This document shows, one piece after another, positions 33,257 to 42,179 of a stretch of 64,000 bases of DNA. Position 1 is the stretch's first letter, and each line of letters begins with the position of its first letter. The position numbers and the translations under genes were made by a program. Under the pieces are notes generated by a model. The model was not told the origin of the DNA. It searched no databases and was given only the letters and a program-made list of their open reading frames with translations. This DNA is from Nocardia pseudobrasiliensis NBRC 108224. GTDB lineage: Bacteria > Actinomycetota > Actinomycetes > Mycobacteriales > Mycobacteriaceae. The DNA lies in contig NZ_BDBS01000031.1 in NCBI RefSeq assembly GCF_001613105.1, positions 103,722-167,721 on the forward strand, given 5' to 3'.

Positions 33257-34575
33257 CCGATCCCAGCACCCCGCCGCCGACCGGCCGGGCCGATGCGCCC
33301 GGCCGACCCGCGAATTCTCCCGAGAATCCGTGGCCGGTCCGCAGCATCGCGGTCAAGGTCGCGCAGTGGATCGATCGGCTGGGCAGCGTCTGGGTCGAGG
33401 GGCAGATCACCCAGATCAATCTGCGCCCGGGCGCGCGCACGGCGTTTCTGGTGTTGCGCGATCCGGCCGCCGATATGTCGCTGTCGCTGACGTGTGAGTC
33501 GGATCTGCTGCGCGCGTCGGCGGCGCCGCTGCAGGAGGGCAGCCGGGTCGTGGTGTACGGCAAGCTGTCCTATTTCACCGGGCGCGGCACGATCTCGCTG
33601 CGGGTCACCGAGATTCGGCCCGTCGGCATCGGTGAGCTGCTGGCCCGCATCGAGCGGTTGAAGGCGCTGCTGGCCGCCGAGGGTCTGTTCGATCCGCGGC
33701 TCAAGCGCCCGATTCCGTTCCTGCCCAAGGCGATCGGCCTGATCACCGGCCGGGCGAGCGCGGCCGAACGCGATGTGCTGACCGTGGCGCAGGGGCGCTG
33801 GCCCGCGGTGCGATTCGAGGTCCGCAATACCGCGGTACAGGGTCCGACAGCGGTACCCCAGATTCTCGAGGCGCTCGCCGAACTCGACCGCGACCCCGAG
33901 GTCGAGGTGATCGTGCTGGCCCGCGGCGGCGGCAGCGTGGAGGATCTGCTGCCGTTCTCCGATGAGACGCTGTGCCGCGCGATCGTGGCCGCGACCACTC
34001 CGATCGTGAGCGCGATCGGGCACGAGCCGGACAATCCGATCGCCGATTACGTCGCGGATCTGCGCGCGGCGACGCCGACCGACGCGGCCAAGCGCATCGT
34101 CCCCGACGCGGCGGCCGAACTGGCCCTGGTGCGCGAATTGCGGGACCGCTCGGCCGCGGCGCTGCGCGGGTGGGTCGATCGCGAGGCGCGCGCGCTGACC
34201 CAGGTCCGGTCGCGACCGGTGCTGGCCGAACCGCTGCGGTTACTGGATCAGCGCTACGACGAGGCCGAGCGGCTGCGCACGGCGGCCAGGCGCGCGGTCG
34301 ACCAGATCGTCACCACCCAGTCCACCGCCACCCGGCATCTACGCGAGAAGCTCACCGCGGTCGGACCGGCCGCCACGCTGGCGCGCGGATACGCTGTCGT
34401 ACAGCGGGTTTCGGGTAAGGAGCGGCATGTGATCCGCACGGTGGCCGATTCGCCGCCCGGTACGCAGCTGCGGATCCGGGTCGCCGACGGCGCGGTCAGC
34501 GCGGCCGCCCTCGGCAGCCAATCCCTGACCACCGACCGACCCCCGCAGAAGGAGTCCCCCGATGAGCGACGGTGA
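33253..34575 (+). CDS. xseA: Exodeoxyribonuclease VII large subunit
   Basis: The catalytic subunit of ExoVII, which degrades single-stranded DNA to oligonucleotides. The N-terminal OB fold carries WVEGQITQINLRPGARTAFL; the catalytic domain has PFLPKAIGLITGRASAAERD, VIVLARGGGSVEDLLPFSDE and SAIGHEPDNPIADYVADLRA, with the family's conserved Arg and Asp residues, then a coiled-coil arm. 440 aa, slightly long because of a Pro-rich start. GTG 33253 overlaps the upstream stop; it overlaps xseB by 14 bases in another frame. Confidence 0.95.
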   Translation: MTDPSTPPPTGRADAPGRPANSPENPWPVRSIAVKVAQWIDRLGSVWVEGQITQINLRPGARTAFLVLRDPAADMSLSLTCESDLLRASAAPLQEGSRVVVYGKLSYFTGRGTISLRVTEIRPVGIGELLARIERLKALLAAEGLFDPRLKRPIPFLPKAIGLITGRASAAERDVLTVAQGRWPAVRFEVRNTAVQGPTAVPQILEALAELDRDPEVEVIVLARGGGSVEDLLPFSDETLCRAIVAATTPIVSAIGHEPDNPIADYVADLRAATPTDAAKRIVPDAAAELALVRELRDRSAAALRGWVDREARALTQVRSRPVLAEPLRLLDQRYDEAERLRTAARRAVDQIVTTQSTATRHLREKLTAVGPAATLARGYAVVQRVSGKERHVIRTVADSPPGTQLRIRVADGAVSAAALGSQSLTTDRPPQKESPDERR

Positions 34576-34792
34576 CCTTGCCGAAATCGCGACCTTCGGT
34601 TACGAACGCGCCCGCGACGAGCTGGTCAATGTCGTGAAGATGCTCGAGCAGGGCGGTATGGATCTCGACGACTCGCTGGCGCTGTGGGAGCGTGGCGAGG
34701 CGCTGGCCACGCGGTGTGAGGAACATCTGGCGGGCGCGCGCAAGCGGGTCGAGGACGCGCTGTCGCGGCGCGATCGGGAAGCCGAGGGATGA
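34562..34792 (+). CDS. xseB: Exodeoxyribonuclease VII small subunit
   Basis: 76 aa, the helical hairpin that binds the ExoVII large-subunit arms. IATFGYERARDELVNVVKML and EQGGMDLDDSLALWERGEAL are the typical family segments. The ATG lies inside the end of xseA (AAGGAG upstream), and its stop overlaps the VOC start (ATGA), so the genes are read as one chain of coupled units. Confidence 0.95.
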   Translation: MSDGDLAEIATFGYERARDELVNVVKMLEQGGMDLDDSLALWERGEALATRCEEHLAGARKRVEDALSRRDREAEG

Positions 34793-35130
34793 TCCGGCGC
34801 GTTGTTCCGGATCTGAGCAGTGCGGATCTGGAGCGGAGCCGGAACTTCTACCGGCAACTGGGTTTCGAGGAGGTCATGGATCTGGGCTGGGTGGTCACGA
34901 TGGCCTCGCCCTCGAATCCGACCGCGCAGGTGATACTGGTGGGCCCGAATGCCGAAGGGCCGCAACCGGATATCAGCGTCGAAGTGGGCGACGTCGACGC
35001 GGTGCACGCGAATATGACCGAGGCCGGGGCGGAGATCGTCTACGCGCTGCGCGACGAGCCGTGGGGTGTGCGGCGATTCTTCGTGCGCGATCCCGACGGC
35101 ACGATCGTCAACGTGGTCAGTCATCGTTGA
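34789..35130 (+). CDS. VOC family protein, 113 aa
   Basis: A small glyoxalase-fold protein: RVVPDLSSADLERSRNFYRQ and LGFEEVMD at the N-terminus, VRRFFVRDPDGTIVNVVSH at the C-terminus. Its four-base overlap with xseB implies co-expression with exonuclease VII, although no functional link is known. Its last 14 bases overlap the 3' end of the convergent phosphotransferase gene. Metal ligands are only partly conserved, so a binding role is as likely as catalysis. Confidence 0.82.
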   Translation: MIRRVVPDLSSADLERSRNFYRQLGFEEVMDLGWVVTMASPSNPTAQVILVGPNAEGPQPDISVEVGDVDAVHANMTEAGAEIVYALRDEPWGVRRFFVRDPDGTIVNVVSHR

Positions 35131-36019
35131 AGTCGTGGCCGAGCGCCGTGAGGACGCGGGCGAGGCGCGCGTGTACGGTGCGCCATGCGTCGGGGGCCAG
35201 GTCGTGGTCGGCGAGCAGTTCGAGCATGCGGATCAGTTGCAGGTAGCGGACGCGTTCGGCCTGGGTGGGATCGTCGAAATCCATACCCGCGCCGAGTAGG
35301 AAGGCGGGCCAGGATTCGGCCAGCAGTTCGGGGTCGGCCGAACTCACCGTCCAGGCCCACCAGGCCGCATCGTAGAGCGGATCGGCCAGGCGCAGGGCGT
35401 CCGGATCCAGCAGACCCGTGATCTTCGTGCCCTCGACGAGGATATTGCCGGGGACGAAATTTCCGTGCGCGAGCACCGCGGGACGGCCCTCGAACAGTTC
35501 GGGCAGGTCGTCGAGGACGTCCTCGATCGTCGCGATCTGGGCCGGGGTCAGCGCGGGGGCCAGGCATTCGGCCCAGGCGTCGGCGCGGGCGGCCAGATAG
35601 CGGGGTCGGGCCCAGGCGTCGTCGAGTTCCAGGTCCGGGCAATGGATTCCGGCGAATGCGGCAAGTAGTTCGCCCATATCGTGGGCCAGGGCGGGAAATT
35701 GCGTACTGGTCGGTGTGACTTCCGCCGGGGCGCCGGGTAATTCGTCGAAGGCGATCCAGGGCGTCTGTGCGACGAGATCGCTGGCGCGCACGATCGGGAG
35801 CGGAATCCCCTTGGCGGCGGCAGGTTCTCGCAGGGCCTCCAGAATGCGCACCTGGCGTTCGACATCGGCGCGGCGGCGGTATCGCTGCACGATCGCGTGT
35901 GTGCCGTCGGCGAAGGTCACCAGCTCGGCGCGGTTTCGAGGCCCCCAGTCGGTGGCGGTCGCCTCGATGATCGGCTGCCCCAAAGCTTCCGCAAGCCAGC
36001 CGAAGTCCGAGCTATCCAC
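35117..36019 (-). CDS. APH-family phosphotransferase
   Basis: A 300-aa kinase-like protein of the aminoglycoside/choline phosphotransferase fold. Seen are a nucleotide-binding beta-sheet region (AELVTFADGTHAIVQRYRRR), the catalytic loop AVLAHGNFVPGNILVEGTKI (normally HGDLxxxN; here HGNFxxxN, so the catalytic Asp is Asn) and the metal-binding DPDALRLADPLYDAAWW. The Asp-to-Asn change in the catalytic loop hints at reduced or altered activity. Substrate unknown. GTG start; convergent with the xse operon. Confidence 0.8.
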   Translation of the reverse strand: MDSSDFGWLAEALGQPIIEATATDWGPRNRAELVTFADGTHAIVQRYRRRADVERQVRILEALREPAAAKGIPLPIVRASDLVAQTPWIAFDELPGAPAEVTPTSTQFPALAHDMGELLAAFAGIHCPDLELDDAWARPRYLAARADAWAECLAPALTPAQIATIEDVLDDLPELFEGRPAVLAHGNFVPGNILVEGTKITGLLDPDALRLADPLYDAAWWAWTVSSADPELLAESWPAFLLGAGMDFDDPTQAERVRYLQLIRMLELLADHDLAPDAWRTVHARLARVLTALGHDFNDD

Positions 36020-36072
36020 CAGCTCACCCTAGCCGAATGGAGGGTGGTGGAGGTTTCGCTTGGTCAGTCCCG

Positions 36073-36639
36073 TCAGCGCGGGATGGGTTGGGCCTCGGCG
36101 GCCGCGGTGGCGAGGGTTGTGTAGGCGGGTTGGTTGCCCGCGCCCTTGATGAGTAGGCGTACCTGTCCGAGGTCGGTGATCCAGGCGGGTTCACTGCCCT
36201 GGACGTGGAAGACGGTCCAGATGTGGTCGCCGATCTTCTGGGTGCCGTTGGGGGTGCGGGTTTTCTCGATGTGGTTGGCGAGGGCGTCGACGGTCGCGTT
36301 GGATTGGGACAGCTGCATGTAGGTGCCCTGCGGGGTGATGAAGCCGACCGTGCTGATCGCCCCGCCCCCGGTGCCGGTGACCGTATCGCGGCTGCCCGAA
36401 TTCGGATGCCAATCCGGTGGGAGGGCGGGCTCGCGGATCGGGAACGGCAGCGTGCGGGCGTCGTCGCGCAGGGCGTCGTGCAGTTGGAAGTTCGGGACAT
36501 TGCCCGGCGTCGGCCCGTTCGTGGCGACGCTGCACTGCTGCGCGACCGCGGCGAGGACGACGCAGATCAATATCAGCGGAATCAGCGACCAGATCAGATC
36601 CCGATAGTCATTGAGGATCCGCGGCTTTGATGACGACAC
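36073..36639 (-). CDS. DUF4245 domain membrane-anchored protein
   Basis: 188 aa with one N-terminal signal anchor (RDLIWSLIPLILICVVLAAV) and an extracytoplasmic DUF4245 domain (ALPPDWHPNSGSRD, STVGFITPQGTYMQLSQSNA, AWITDLGQVRLLIKGAG). The function of the family is unknown; the mycobacterial counterpart is beside glpX and fum (Rv1100). GTG start. It shares the strand with the acyl-CoA synthetase upstream, with only 54 bases between. Confidence 0.88.
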   Translation of the reverse strand: MSSSKPRILNDYRDLIWSLIPLILICVVLAAVAQQCSVATNGPTPGNVPNFQLHDALRDDARTLPFPIREPALPPDWHPNSGSRDTVTGTGGGAISTVGFITPQGTYMQLSQSNATVDALANHIEKTRTPNGTQKIGDHIWTVFHVQGSEPAWITDLGQVRLLIKGAGNQPAYTTLATAAAEAQPIPR

Positions 36640-36693
36640 GATCCCAGTATCCAGACCACCGCGCTGTGGCCCGCCACACCCCCGCCGGTATCC

Positions 36694-38229
36694 CTATCCG
36701 AGATATCCCTCCCGGAGGCGGCGCTTGTAGATCTTGCCGGACTCGTCGCGCGGCAGTTCGGTGACCAGGCGCAGCTCGGTCGGAATCTTGTAGGCGGCCA
36801 GTTCACCGCTCAACGCGGCCCGAATATCGTCCGCGCTCAGGGTCGAATCGGGACGCGGCAGCACATGCGCGGCGACGGCCTCGCCGAGGTCGCCCGGATG
36901 CGGGATTCCAAACACCGCGACGTCCTCGACGCCGGGGAGGGCCATGAGGGCGTTCTCGATCTCGGCCGGATAGATGTTCACCCCGCCGGAGATGATCAGC
37001 TCCGAAGTACGTCCGGTGAGATAGAGGAAGCCGTCGGCATCGAGGTAGCCGGTGTCGCCGACGGAGATCAGGCCGGGTACGGGACTGCTCTGCGCCGCCC
37101 GATTGAGATAGGCGAATTGCGGCCAGTAGTCGGCCCCGCGCACATAGACCTGTCCGATCTCGCCCGGCGCGAGCGAATTGCCGTCGGCATCGGCAACGAC
37201 CACCCGGGACCCGTCGACTGGACGGCCGACGCTGCCGGGATGCGCGAGCCATTCCGCGGCGCCGATCCAGGTGATGGTCCCGGCCTCGCTGCAGCCGTAG
37301 TACTCCCACAGCGCGTCGCCGAACCAGTCGACCGCCGCGCGCTTCACCGCGGGCGGGCAGGGCGCGGCGGAGTGGACGATATGGGTCAGGCTCGACACGT
37401 CGTAGCGGGCGCGCACCTGTTCCGGCAGCGACAGCAGCCGCGACAGCATGGTCGGCACCACCTTGGCCTGGGTGATGCGGCGCTCGTGCACGTGCCGCAG
37501 GAATCGTTCGCTGTGCCACCTCGGCATGATCGTGATGTCGACGCCGATGCGCAGGGCCAGGACGGCGATCGTATTGGGACTGGAGTGATACAGCGGTCCG
37601 GCGACGAGAGCGTGCCCGCCCGGGGCCAGGCCCATGCGCTGCGCGGCCCCACCGGCGATGGTCAGCAGCTGCTCGGGCGTCATGCGTTCGCGCAGTACGC
37701 CTTTCGGCGCGCCCGTGGTGCCGGAGGTGTAGATCAGACCCATCGCATCGGTGATCGCGCCCTCGAGGTGGCCCAGTGGTTCGGGGTGTTCGTCGATCCA
37801 GTCCTCGAGTAAGGGGTGCCGTCCGGTCGGCTCGGTGAGGGCGGCGTCGAGGCCCGCCTCGGTGATCAGCTCGCCCGGCATAGCCACCTCCACCACCCGC
37901 ACCTCGACCCCGGCCCGCACTGCGGCGCGTTCGACGATCGGGACGAATTCGGTGTACGCGAACACGATTCGAATCCCGGCATCGGCCAGAATGTGCGCGA
38001 CCTCCGGCGCCTGCCAGTGCGTATTGACCGGAACCGAATTCGCGCCGCAGGCCGCGATCGCGAGTGAGACCTCGAGGAATTCGATGTCGTTGCGCAGCAT
38101 GAGCGCGATCCGGTCGCGCCGCGCGACCCCGGCCGCGACCAGTGCGGCGGCCAATCGCCCCGCGCGCCGATGCGCCTGTGCCTGTTCGCGAACTCGGGTG
38201 CCGCAGAGGATGGTTGGGCCGATACTCAT
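36694..38229 (-). CDS. AMP-dependent acyl-CoA synthetase/ligase (FadD-like)
   Basis: An ANL-superfamily adenylating enzyme, 511 aa. The P-loop-like A3 motif is GLIYTSGTTGAPKGVLRERM, A5 is WEYYGCSEAG, A7 includes ISVGDTGYLDADGFLYLTGR, A8 is SELIISGGVNIYPAEIENAL, and the catalytic A10 lysine is in DESGKIYKRRLREGYLG. It activates a carboxylic acid, probably a fatty or aromatic acid, to an acyl-CoA. Chosen start ATG 38229. It overlaps the upstream esterase gene (ATGA), which suggests the esterase supplies its acid substrate. Confidence 0.9.
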   Translation of the reverse strand: MSIGPTILCGTRVREQAQAHRRAGRLAAALVAAGVARRDRIALMLRNDIEFLEVSLAIAACGANSVPVNTHWQAPEVAHILADAGIRIVFAYTEFVPIVERAAVRAGVEVRVVEVAMPGELITEAGLDAALTEPTGRHPLLEDWIDEHPEPLGHLEGAITDAMGLIYTSGTTGAPKGVLRERMTPEQLLTIAGGAAQRMGLAPGGHALVAGPLYHSSPNTIAVLALRIGVDITIMPRWHSERFLRHVHERRITQAKVVPTMLSRLLSLPEQVRARYDVSSLTHIVHSAAPCPPAVKRAAVDWFGDALWEYYGCSEAGTITWIGAAEWLAHPGSVGRPVDGSRVVVADADGNSLAPGEIGQVYVRGADYWPQFAYLNRAAQSSPVPGLISVGDTGYLDADGFLYLTGRTSELIISGGVNIYPAEIENALMALPGVEDVAVFGIPHPGDLGEAVAAHVLPRPDSTLSADDIRAALSGELAAYKIPTELRLVTELPRDESGKIYKRRLREGYLG

Positions 38230-39104
38230 GACTCGGAGTCTGGCACGCCGAAGAACTCGCCGACCGCCGCAGCCGCCGACAGCGGACTCGGTGAGGGGCC
38301 GAGCAGCCGCGGTGTCACGGCCGGTGCGCCGGGTATCTGATGTCCGCCGCCGATCACGCTGTACAGCCGCACCGGCGGACGGCCCGCCTGCCGATACTCC
38401 GTGCGGCGGACGCTGCCGATACTCGCCGGTGCGCCGTGCACCCACTCGACCTCCGGCTCATCGGTGATGCCATTGCCCGTCGCGAAATAGGCGGCGGTCG
38501 CCTCGGCAGACAGATGCTCGCCCTTGGGAAACAGTCCCAGCGGTCCGGTCATCGGGCCACCGGTATAGGACGCGACCGGGTCGGCGGTTCCGTGGATGAG
38601 CAGCACCGGCACGGCGGCCGGGGCATCGCCGTGGCAGGTCCGGTTGTCCGGCGCGGGGAGACATGCCCCGATGATCGCGGCTCCGGCCATGAGTTCCGGC
38701 GCGTCGTGCAGCAGTCGCATCGTCATCTGCCCGCCCAGACTGAAACCCGCCACGTACACCCGCTGCTGATCGAGGCCGAACTCGCCGACCAGTTCCGCGA
38801 CCAGGGCGCGCAGAAAGCCGACGTCGTCGATATCCTTCGCACCCCGCCAGAACATCACCGCCTTGCGCGCGCCGTTCCACTCCCGCCGCACCGCGTCGGG
38901 ATAGGCGATGACCGCCCGCCCGGTGGCGGCCAGTTCGTCGAACGATTTCGCGCTCGTGCGGGTGCGGACGGCCTCGCCGTTCTGCAAAGTGCCGTGCAGT
39001 ATCAGGACCAGCGCGGCTCCCGCGGCGACGCCGGACGACGATCGGACCACGGTGTAGCCGCGACGACGATTCTGATACTCGAGCCTGCGCCTCTGGATGT
39101 CCAC
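38226..39104 (-). CDS. PHB depolymerase/feruloyl-esterase family alpha/beta hydrolase
   Basis: A 292-aa esterase of the LpqC/PHB-depolymerase group. The nucleophile elbow is VAGFSLGGQMTMRL, the acid is in LLIHGTADPVASYTG, and the His is in SVIGGGHQIPG; the oxyanion segment is VLILHGTLQNGE. No convincing signal peptide, so it is likely cytoplasmic. The start is uncertain: GTG 39104 begins VDIQRRRLEYQNRR, TTG 39113 is possible, and the long upstream frame is non-coding. Coupled to the acyl-CoA synthetase gene. Confidence 0.82.
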   Translation of the reverse strand: MDIQRRRLEYQNRRRGYTVVRSSSGVAAGAALVLILHGTLQNGEAVRTRTSAKSFDELAATGRAVIAYPDAVRREWNGARKAVMFWRGAKDIDDVGFLRALVAELVGEFGLDQQRVYVAGFSLGGQMTMRLLHDAPELMAGAAIIGACLPAPDNRTCHGDAPAAVPVLLIHGTADPVASYTGGPMTGPLGLFPKGEHLSAEATAAYFATGNGITDEPEVEWVHGAPASIGSVRRTEYRQAGRPPVRLYSVIGGGHQIPGAPAVTPRLLGPSPSPLSAAAAVGEFFGVPDSES

Positions 39105-39278
39105 GCGGTCCAAGTGTGGTCCATCACAACACCTTCCGGTGGTCCCGCGCCCGAACCGTGCCGAGCTGTGACCAGCCGCACCCCCTCCATACGGAAATGG
39201 AACGGTGGTACCTGATTGGACGAGGCGGGCATTCTGCGACAATTTACCCAGCAGTAAACCGACCTAGGAGGGACCGTA

Positions 39279-40322
39279 ATGACGGCATCCACGCCCGCAT
39301 CCAGCCGCCGCGAGGCTCCCGATCGCAACCTCGCGATGGAGCTGGTCCGGGTGACCGAGGCGGGGGCGATGGCTGCCGGACGCTGGGTCGGCCGGGGCGA
39401 CAAGGAGGGCGGCGACGGCGCGGCCGTGGACGCCATGCGCCAGCTGGTGGCGTCGGTGTCCATGCGCGGCGTCGTCGTGATCGGCGAGGGCGAGAAGGAC
39501 GAGGCGCCGATGCTCTACAACGGCGAACTCGTCGGCGATGGCACCGGACCCGAGGTCGACTTCGCGGTCGATCCGATCGACGGCACCACGCTGATGTCGA
39601 AGGGCTCCCCCGGCGCCATCGCGGTGCTCGCGGTCGCCGAGCGCGGCGCGATGTTCGATCCGTCGGCGGTGTTCTACATGGAGAAGATCGCGGTCGGCCC
39701 GGAGGCCGCCGATGTGATCGATCTGTCCGCGCCGATCGCGGAGAATCTGCGCCGGGTCGCCAAGGCCAAGAACTCCTCGGTCTCCGATCTGACCGTCTGC
39801 ATCCTGGACCGGCCCCGGCACGGCCGTCACATCCAGGAGGTCCGCGACGCGGGCGCGCGCATCCGGCTGATCTCCGACGGCGACGTGGCGGGTGCCATCG
39901 CCTGCGCCCGGCCCGAATCCGGCACCGATGTGCTGATCGGCGTCGGCGGCACGCCCGAGGGCATCATCGCCGCGGCGGCCATGCGCTGCCTGGGCGGTGC
40001 GCTGCAGGGCAAGCTGGCCCCCAAGGACGACGCCGAGCGGCAGAAGGCCATCGACGCCGGGCACGACCTGGATCGCATCCTGTCGACCGAGGATCTGGTC
40101 TCGGGCGACAACGTCTTCTTCAGCGCCACCGGCGTCACCGACGGTGAGCTGCTCAAGGGCGTGCGCTACTACGGCGGCGGCGCGTACACGCAGTCGATCG
40201 TCATGCGCTCCAAGTCCGGCACGGTCCGGATGATCGACTCCTACCACCGGCTGACCAAGCTGCGCGAATACTCATCGGTCGACTTCGTCGGCGACGAGCA
40301 CGCGGTTCCGCCGCTGCCGTAA
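39279..40322 (+). CDS. glpX: Class II fructose-1,6-bisphosphatase GlpX
   Basis: The gluconeogenic FBPase of actinobacteria, 347 aa. Key motifs are MELVRVTEAGAMAAGRWVGR, KEGGDGAAVDAMRQLV, VIGEGEKDEAPML with acidic metal ligands, and FAVDPIDGTTLMSKG, the phosphatase signature. CTAGGAGGGACC precedes the ATG. Followed by a strong hairpin, then fumC, the same order as mycobacterial glpX-fum. Likely constitutive and essential for growth on fatty acids. Confidence 0.96.
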   Translation: MTASTPASSRREAPDRNLAMELVRVTEAGAMAAGRWVGRGDKEGGDGAAVDAMRQLVASVSMRGVVVIGEGEKDEAPMLYNGELVGDGTGPEVDFAVDPIDGTTLMSKGSPGAIAVLAVAERGAMFDPSAVFYMEKIAVGPEAADVIDLSAPIAENLRRVAKAKNSSVSDLTVCILDRPRHGRHIQEVRDAGARIRLISDGDVAGAIACARPESGTDVLIGVGGTPEGIIAAAAMRCLGGALQGKLAPKDDAERQKAIDAGHDLDRILSTEDLVSGDNVFFSATGVTDGELLKGVRYYGGGAYTQSIVMRSKSGTVRMIDSYHRLTKLREYSSVDFVGDEHAVPPLP

Positions 40323-40347
40323 TTTTGGCCTCCGCTTCGCTCCGGCG

Positions 40348-40408
40348 GATTTGCGGCCTCGTGACCCCGTCGTTCAGCGCTCGCTGAACGACGGGGCGGC
40401 CGCAAATC
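40348..40408 (+). terminator. Nested double-stem terminator after glpX
   Basis: The outer stem GATTTGCGGCC/GGCCGCAAATC (40348-40358 and 40398-40408) encloses a 15-bp perfect inner stem CCCCGTCGTTCAGCG/CGCTGAACGACGGGG (40365-40379, 40382-40396). This makes one very long hairpin with a small asymmetric bulge. It separates glpX from fumC. Confidence 0.8.
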
Positions 40409-40512
40409 TCGAAGGTGCGGTCGCCACGCGGACGTTATTCCGTCGGCTCCTGTGCGAAAACCCTCAGAGGTAGCAGCCCATTTCGAACGCAGACGGGCAT
40501 AGGGTCGAGGCC

Positions 40513-41919
40513 ATGACCGAGGAACAACAATTCCGCGTCGAACGCGACACGATGGGTGAGGTCAAGGTGCCGGTGGATGCGCTGTGGCGGGCGCAGACCC
40601 AGCGGGCGGTGGAGAACTTCCCGATCAGCGGGCGGGGCCTGGAACGGGCGCAGATCCGCGCGCTGGGTCTGCTCAAGGCGGCCTGCGCGGTGGTGAACCG
40701 GGATCTGGGCCTGCTCGACGCCACCAAGGCCGATGCCATCGTCGCCGCGGCGACCGAGATCGCCGAAGGCCGCCACGACGACCAGTTCCCGATCGATGTG
40801 TTCCAGACCGGCTCGGGCACCAGCTCCAATATGAACGCCAACGAGGTGATCGCGAGCATCGCCGCGAACAACGGCGTCACCGTGCACCCCAACGACGACG
40901 TGAACATGTCCCAGTCGTCCAACGACACCTTCCCCACCGCGACCCATGTGGCCGCCACCGAGGCCGTGGTGCGCGAGCTGATCCCGGCCCTGGATCATCT
41001 GCGACTTCGCCTGCTGGACAAGTCGACCGAGTGGCGCACGGTCGTGAAGTCGGGCCGCACCCATCTGATGGACGCCGTGCCGGTGACCCTCGGCCAGGAG
41101 TTCGGCGGTTACACCCGGCAGGTATCGGCGGGTATCGAGCGGCTGATCGCGACGCTGCCCCGGCTGGGCGAACTGGCCATCGGCGGCACCGCCGTCGGCA
41201 CCGGCCTCAACGCGCCCGAGGGATTCGGCGCGAAAGTGGTTGCCGAACTGCGCAGTTCGACCGGTTTGGACGAATTGTCCGAGGCCAAGGATCATTTCGA
41301 GGCCCAGGCCGCCCGCGACGGACTGGTCGAGGTGTCCGGCGCGCTGCGCACGGTCGCGATCTCGCTGACGAAGATCGCCAACGATATTCGCTGGATGGGT
41401 TCGGGTCCGCTGACCGGCCTGGCCGAAATTCAGCTTCCCGATCTGCAGCCGGGCTCGTCGATCATGCCGGGCAAGGTGAATCCGGTACTGCCGGAAGCGG
41501 TTACCCAGGTCGCCGCGCAGGTTATCGGCAATGACGCGGCCATCGCCTGGGGCGGCGGCAACGGCGCATTCGAATTGAATGTCTACATTCCGATGATGGC
41601 ACGCAATGTCCTGGAATCGATCCGCCTGCTGGCCAACGTTTCCCGCCTGTTCGCCGATAAGTGCGTAACCGGTCTGGTCGCGAATGTCGATCATCTGCGA
41701 CAGCTGGCCGAATCCTCGCCCTCGATCGTGACCCCGTTGAATTCGGCAATCGGTTACGAGGAGGCCGCGGCGGTGGCCAAGCAGGCCCTGAAGGATAAGA
41801 AGACGATCCGCCAGACCGTGATCGATCGGGGCCTGATCAGCGACAAGCTGTCCGAGAAGGAGCTGGATCGTCGACTCGACGTGCTTTCCATGGCGAAGGT
41901 CGAGGATCCGCAGAAGTAG
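40513..41919 (+). CDS. fumC: Fumarate hydratase class II
   Basis: Fe-S-free fumarase of the TCA cycle, 468 aa. Signature segments are FQTGSGTSSNMNANEVIASI, SQSSNDTFPTATHVAATEA, the catalytic His in KSGRTHLMDAVPVTLGQEFG and the SS loop in PGSSIMPGKVNPVLPEAVTQ. The C-terminus ends with typical KLSEKELDRRLDVLSMAKVE. Monocistronic, with its own promoter in the 100 bases after the glpX hairpin. Confidence 0.97.
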   Translation: MTEEQQFRVERDTMGEVKVPVDALWRAQTQRAVENFPISGRGLERAQIRALGLLKAACAVVNRDLGLLDATKADAIVAAATEIAEGRHDDQFPIDVFQTGSGTSSNMNANEVIASIAANNGVTVHPNDDVNMSQSSNDTFPTATHVAATEAVVRELIPALDHLRLRLLDKSTEWRTVVKSGRTHLMDAVPVTLGQEFGGYTRQVSAGIERLIATLPRLGELAIGGTAVGTGLNAPEGFGAKVVAELRSSTGLDELSEAKDHFEAQAARDGLVEVSGALRTVAISLTKIANDIRWMGSGPLTGLAEIQLPDLQPGSSIMPGKVNPVLPEAVTQVAAQVIGNDAAIAWGGGNGAFELNVYIPMMARNVLESIRLLANVSRLFADKCVTGLVANVDHLRQLAESSPSIVTPLNSAIGYEEAAAVAKQALKDKKTIRQTVIDRGLISDKLSEKELDRRLDVLSMAKVEDPQK

Positions 41920-41970
41920 CCTCCGAACCATTCCCCGGTCAGCCATCGATTTTCCTTTCTCGAAGCAGGA

Positions 41971-41986
41971 TGTGAAACAGATCACC
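41971..41986 (+). promoter_or_regulatory. GlxR/CRP-type operator
   Basis: TGTGA-AACAGA-TCACC matches the actinobacterial GlxR/CRP palindrome TGTGA-N6-TCACA with one mismatch. It lies 52 bases after the fumC stop and 61 bases before the start of the 28-residue peptide gene, so it most likely controls that peptide. The TGTGAAACA part is the same nonamer found upstream of both giant-protein cassettes. Confidence 0.6.
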
Positions 41987-42046
41987 CATAGCCTGCGATT
42001 AGCTGAATGTCCGCAACACGCGGATGTTCCAAGAAAGGAAAGAACA

Positions 42047-42133
42047 ATGTTGGTTGCACTCGCTTCTGGTTTCCTGGCCCTTCTCGGCGTGGGCCTCGGC
42101 GCCCTGGCAGCGGTCTTCGGAATCATTCTTTGA
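42047..42133 (+). CDS. 28-residue hydrophobic membrane peptide
   Basis: A complete very small gene: ATG, 28 codons and TGA. The peptide starts MLVALASGFLALLGVGLG and ends LAAVFGIIL: one membrane span with G-x-x-x-G-like spacing and no charged residue. AAGAAAGGAAAG lies just before the ATG, a perfect 13-bp hairpin follows the stop, and a GlxR/CRP-like site lies upstream, so all parts of an independent gene are present. Function unknown; it could modulate a membrane complex or be a type I toxin-like peptide. I know of no named family. Confidence 0.65.
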   Translation: MLVALASGFLALLGVGLGALAAVFGIIL

Positions 42134-42145
42134 CTCACGCGCTCG

Positions 42146-42177
42146 GTGGGTATGGCGGCGCGAGCCGCCATACCCAC
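42146..42177. terminator. Bidirectional hairpin terminator
   Basis: A 13-bp perfect stem, GTGGGTATGGCGG and CCGCCATACCCAC, around the loop cgcgag. It sits between the small peptide stop (42133) and the convergent FAD-monooxygenase stop (42180) and can serve both. Confidence 0.85.
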
Positions 42178-42179
42178 GT

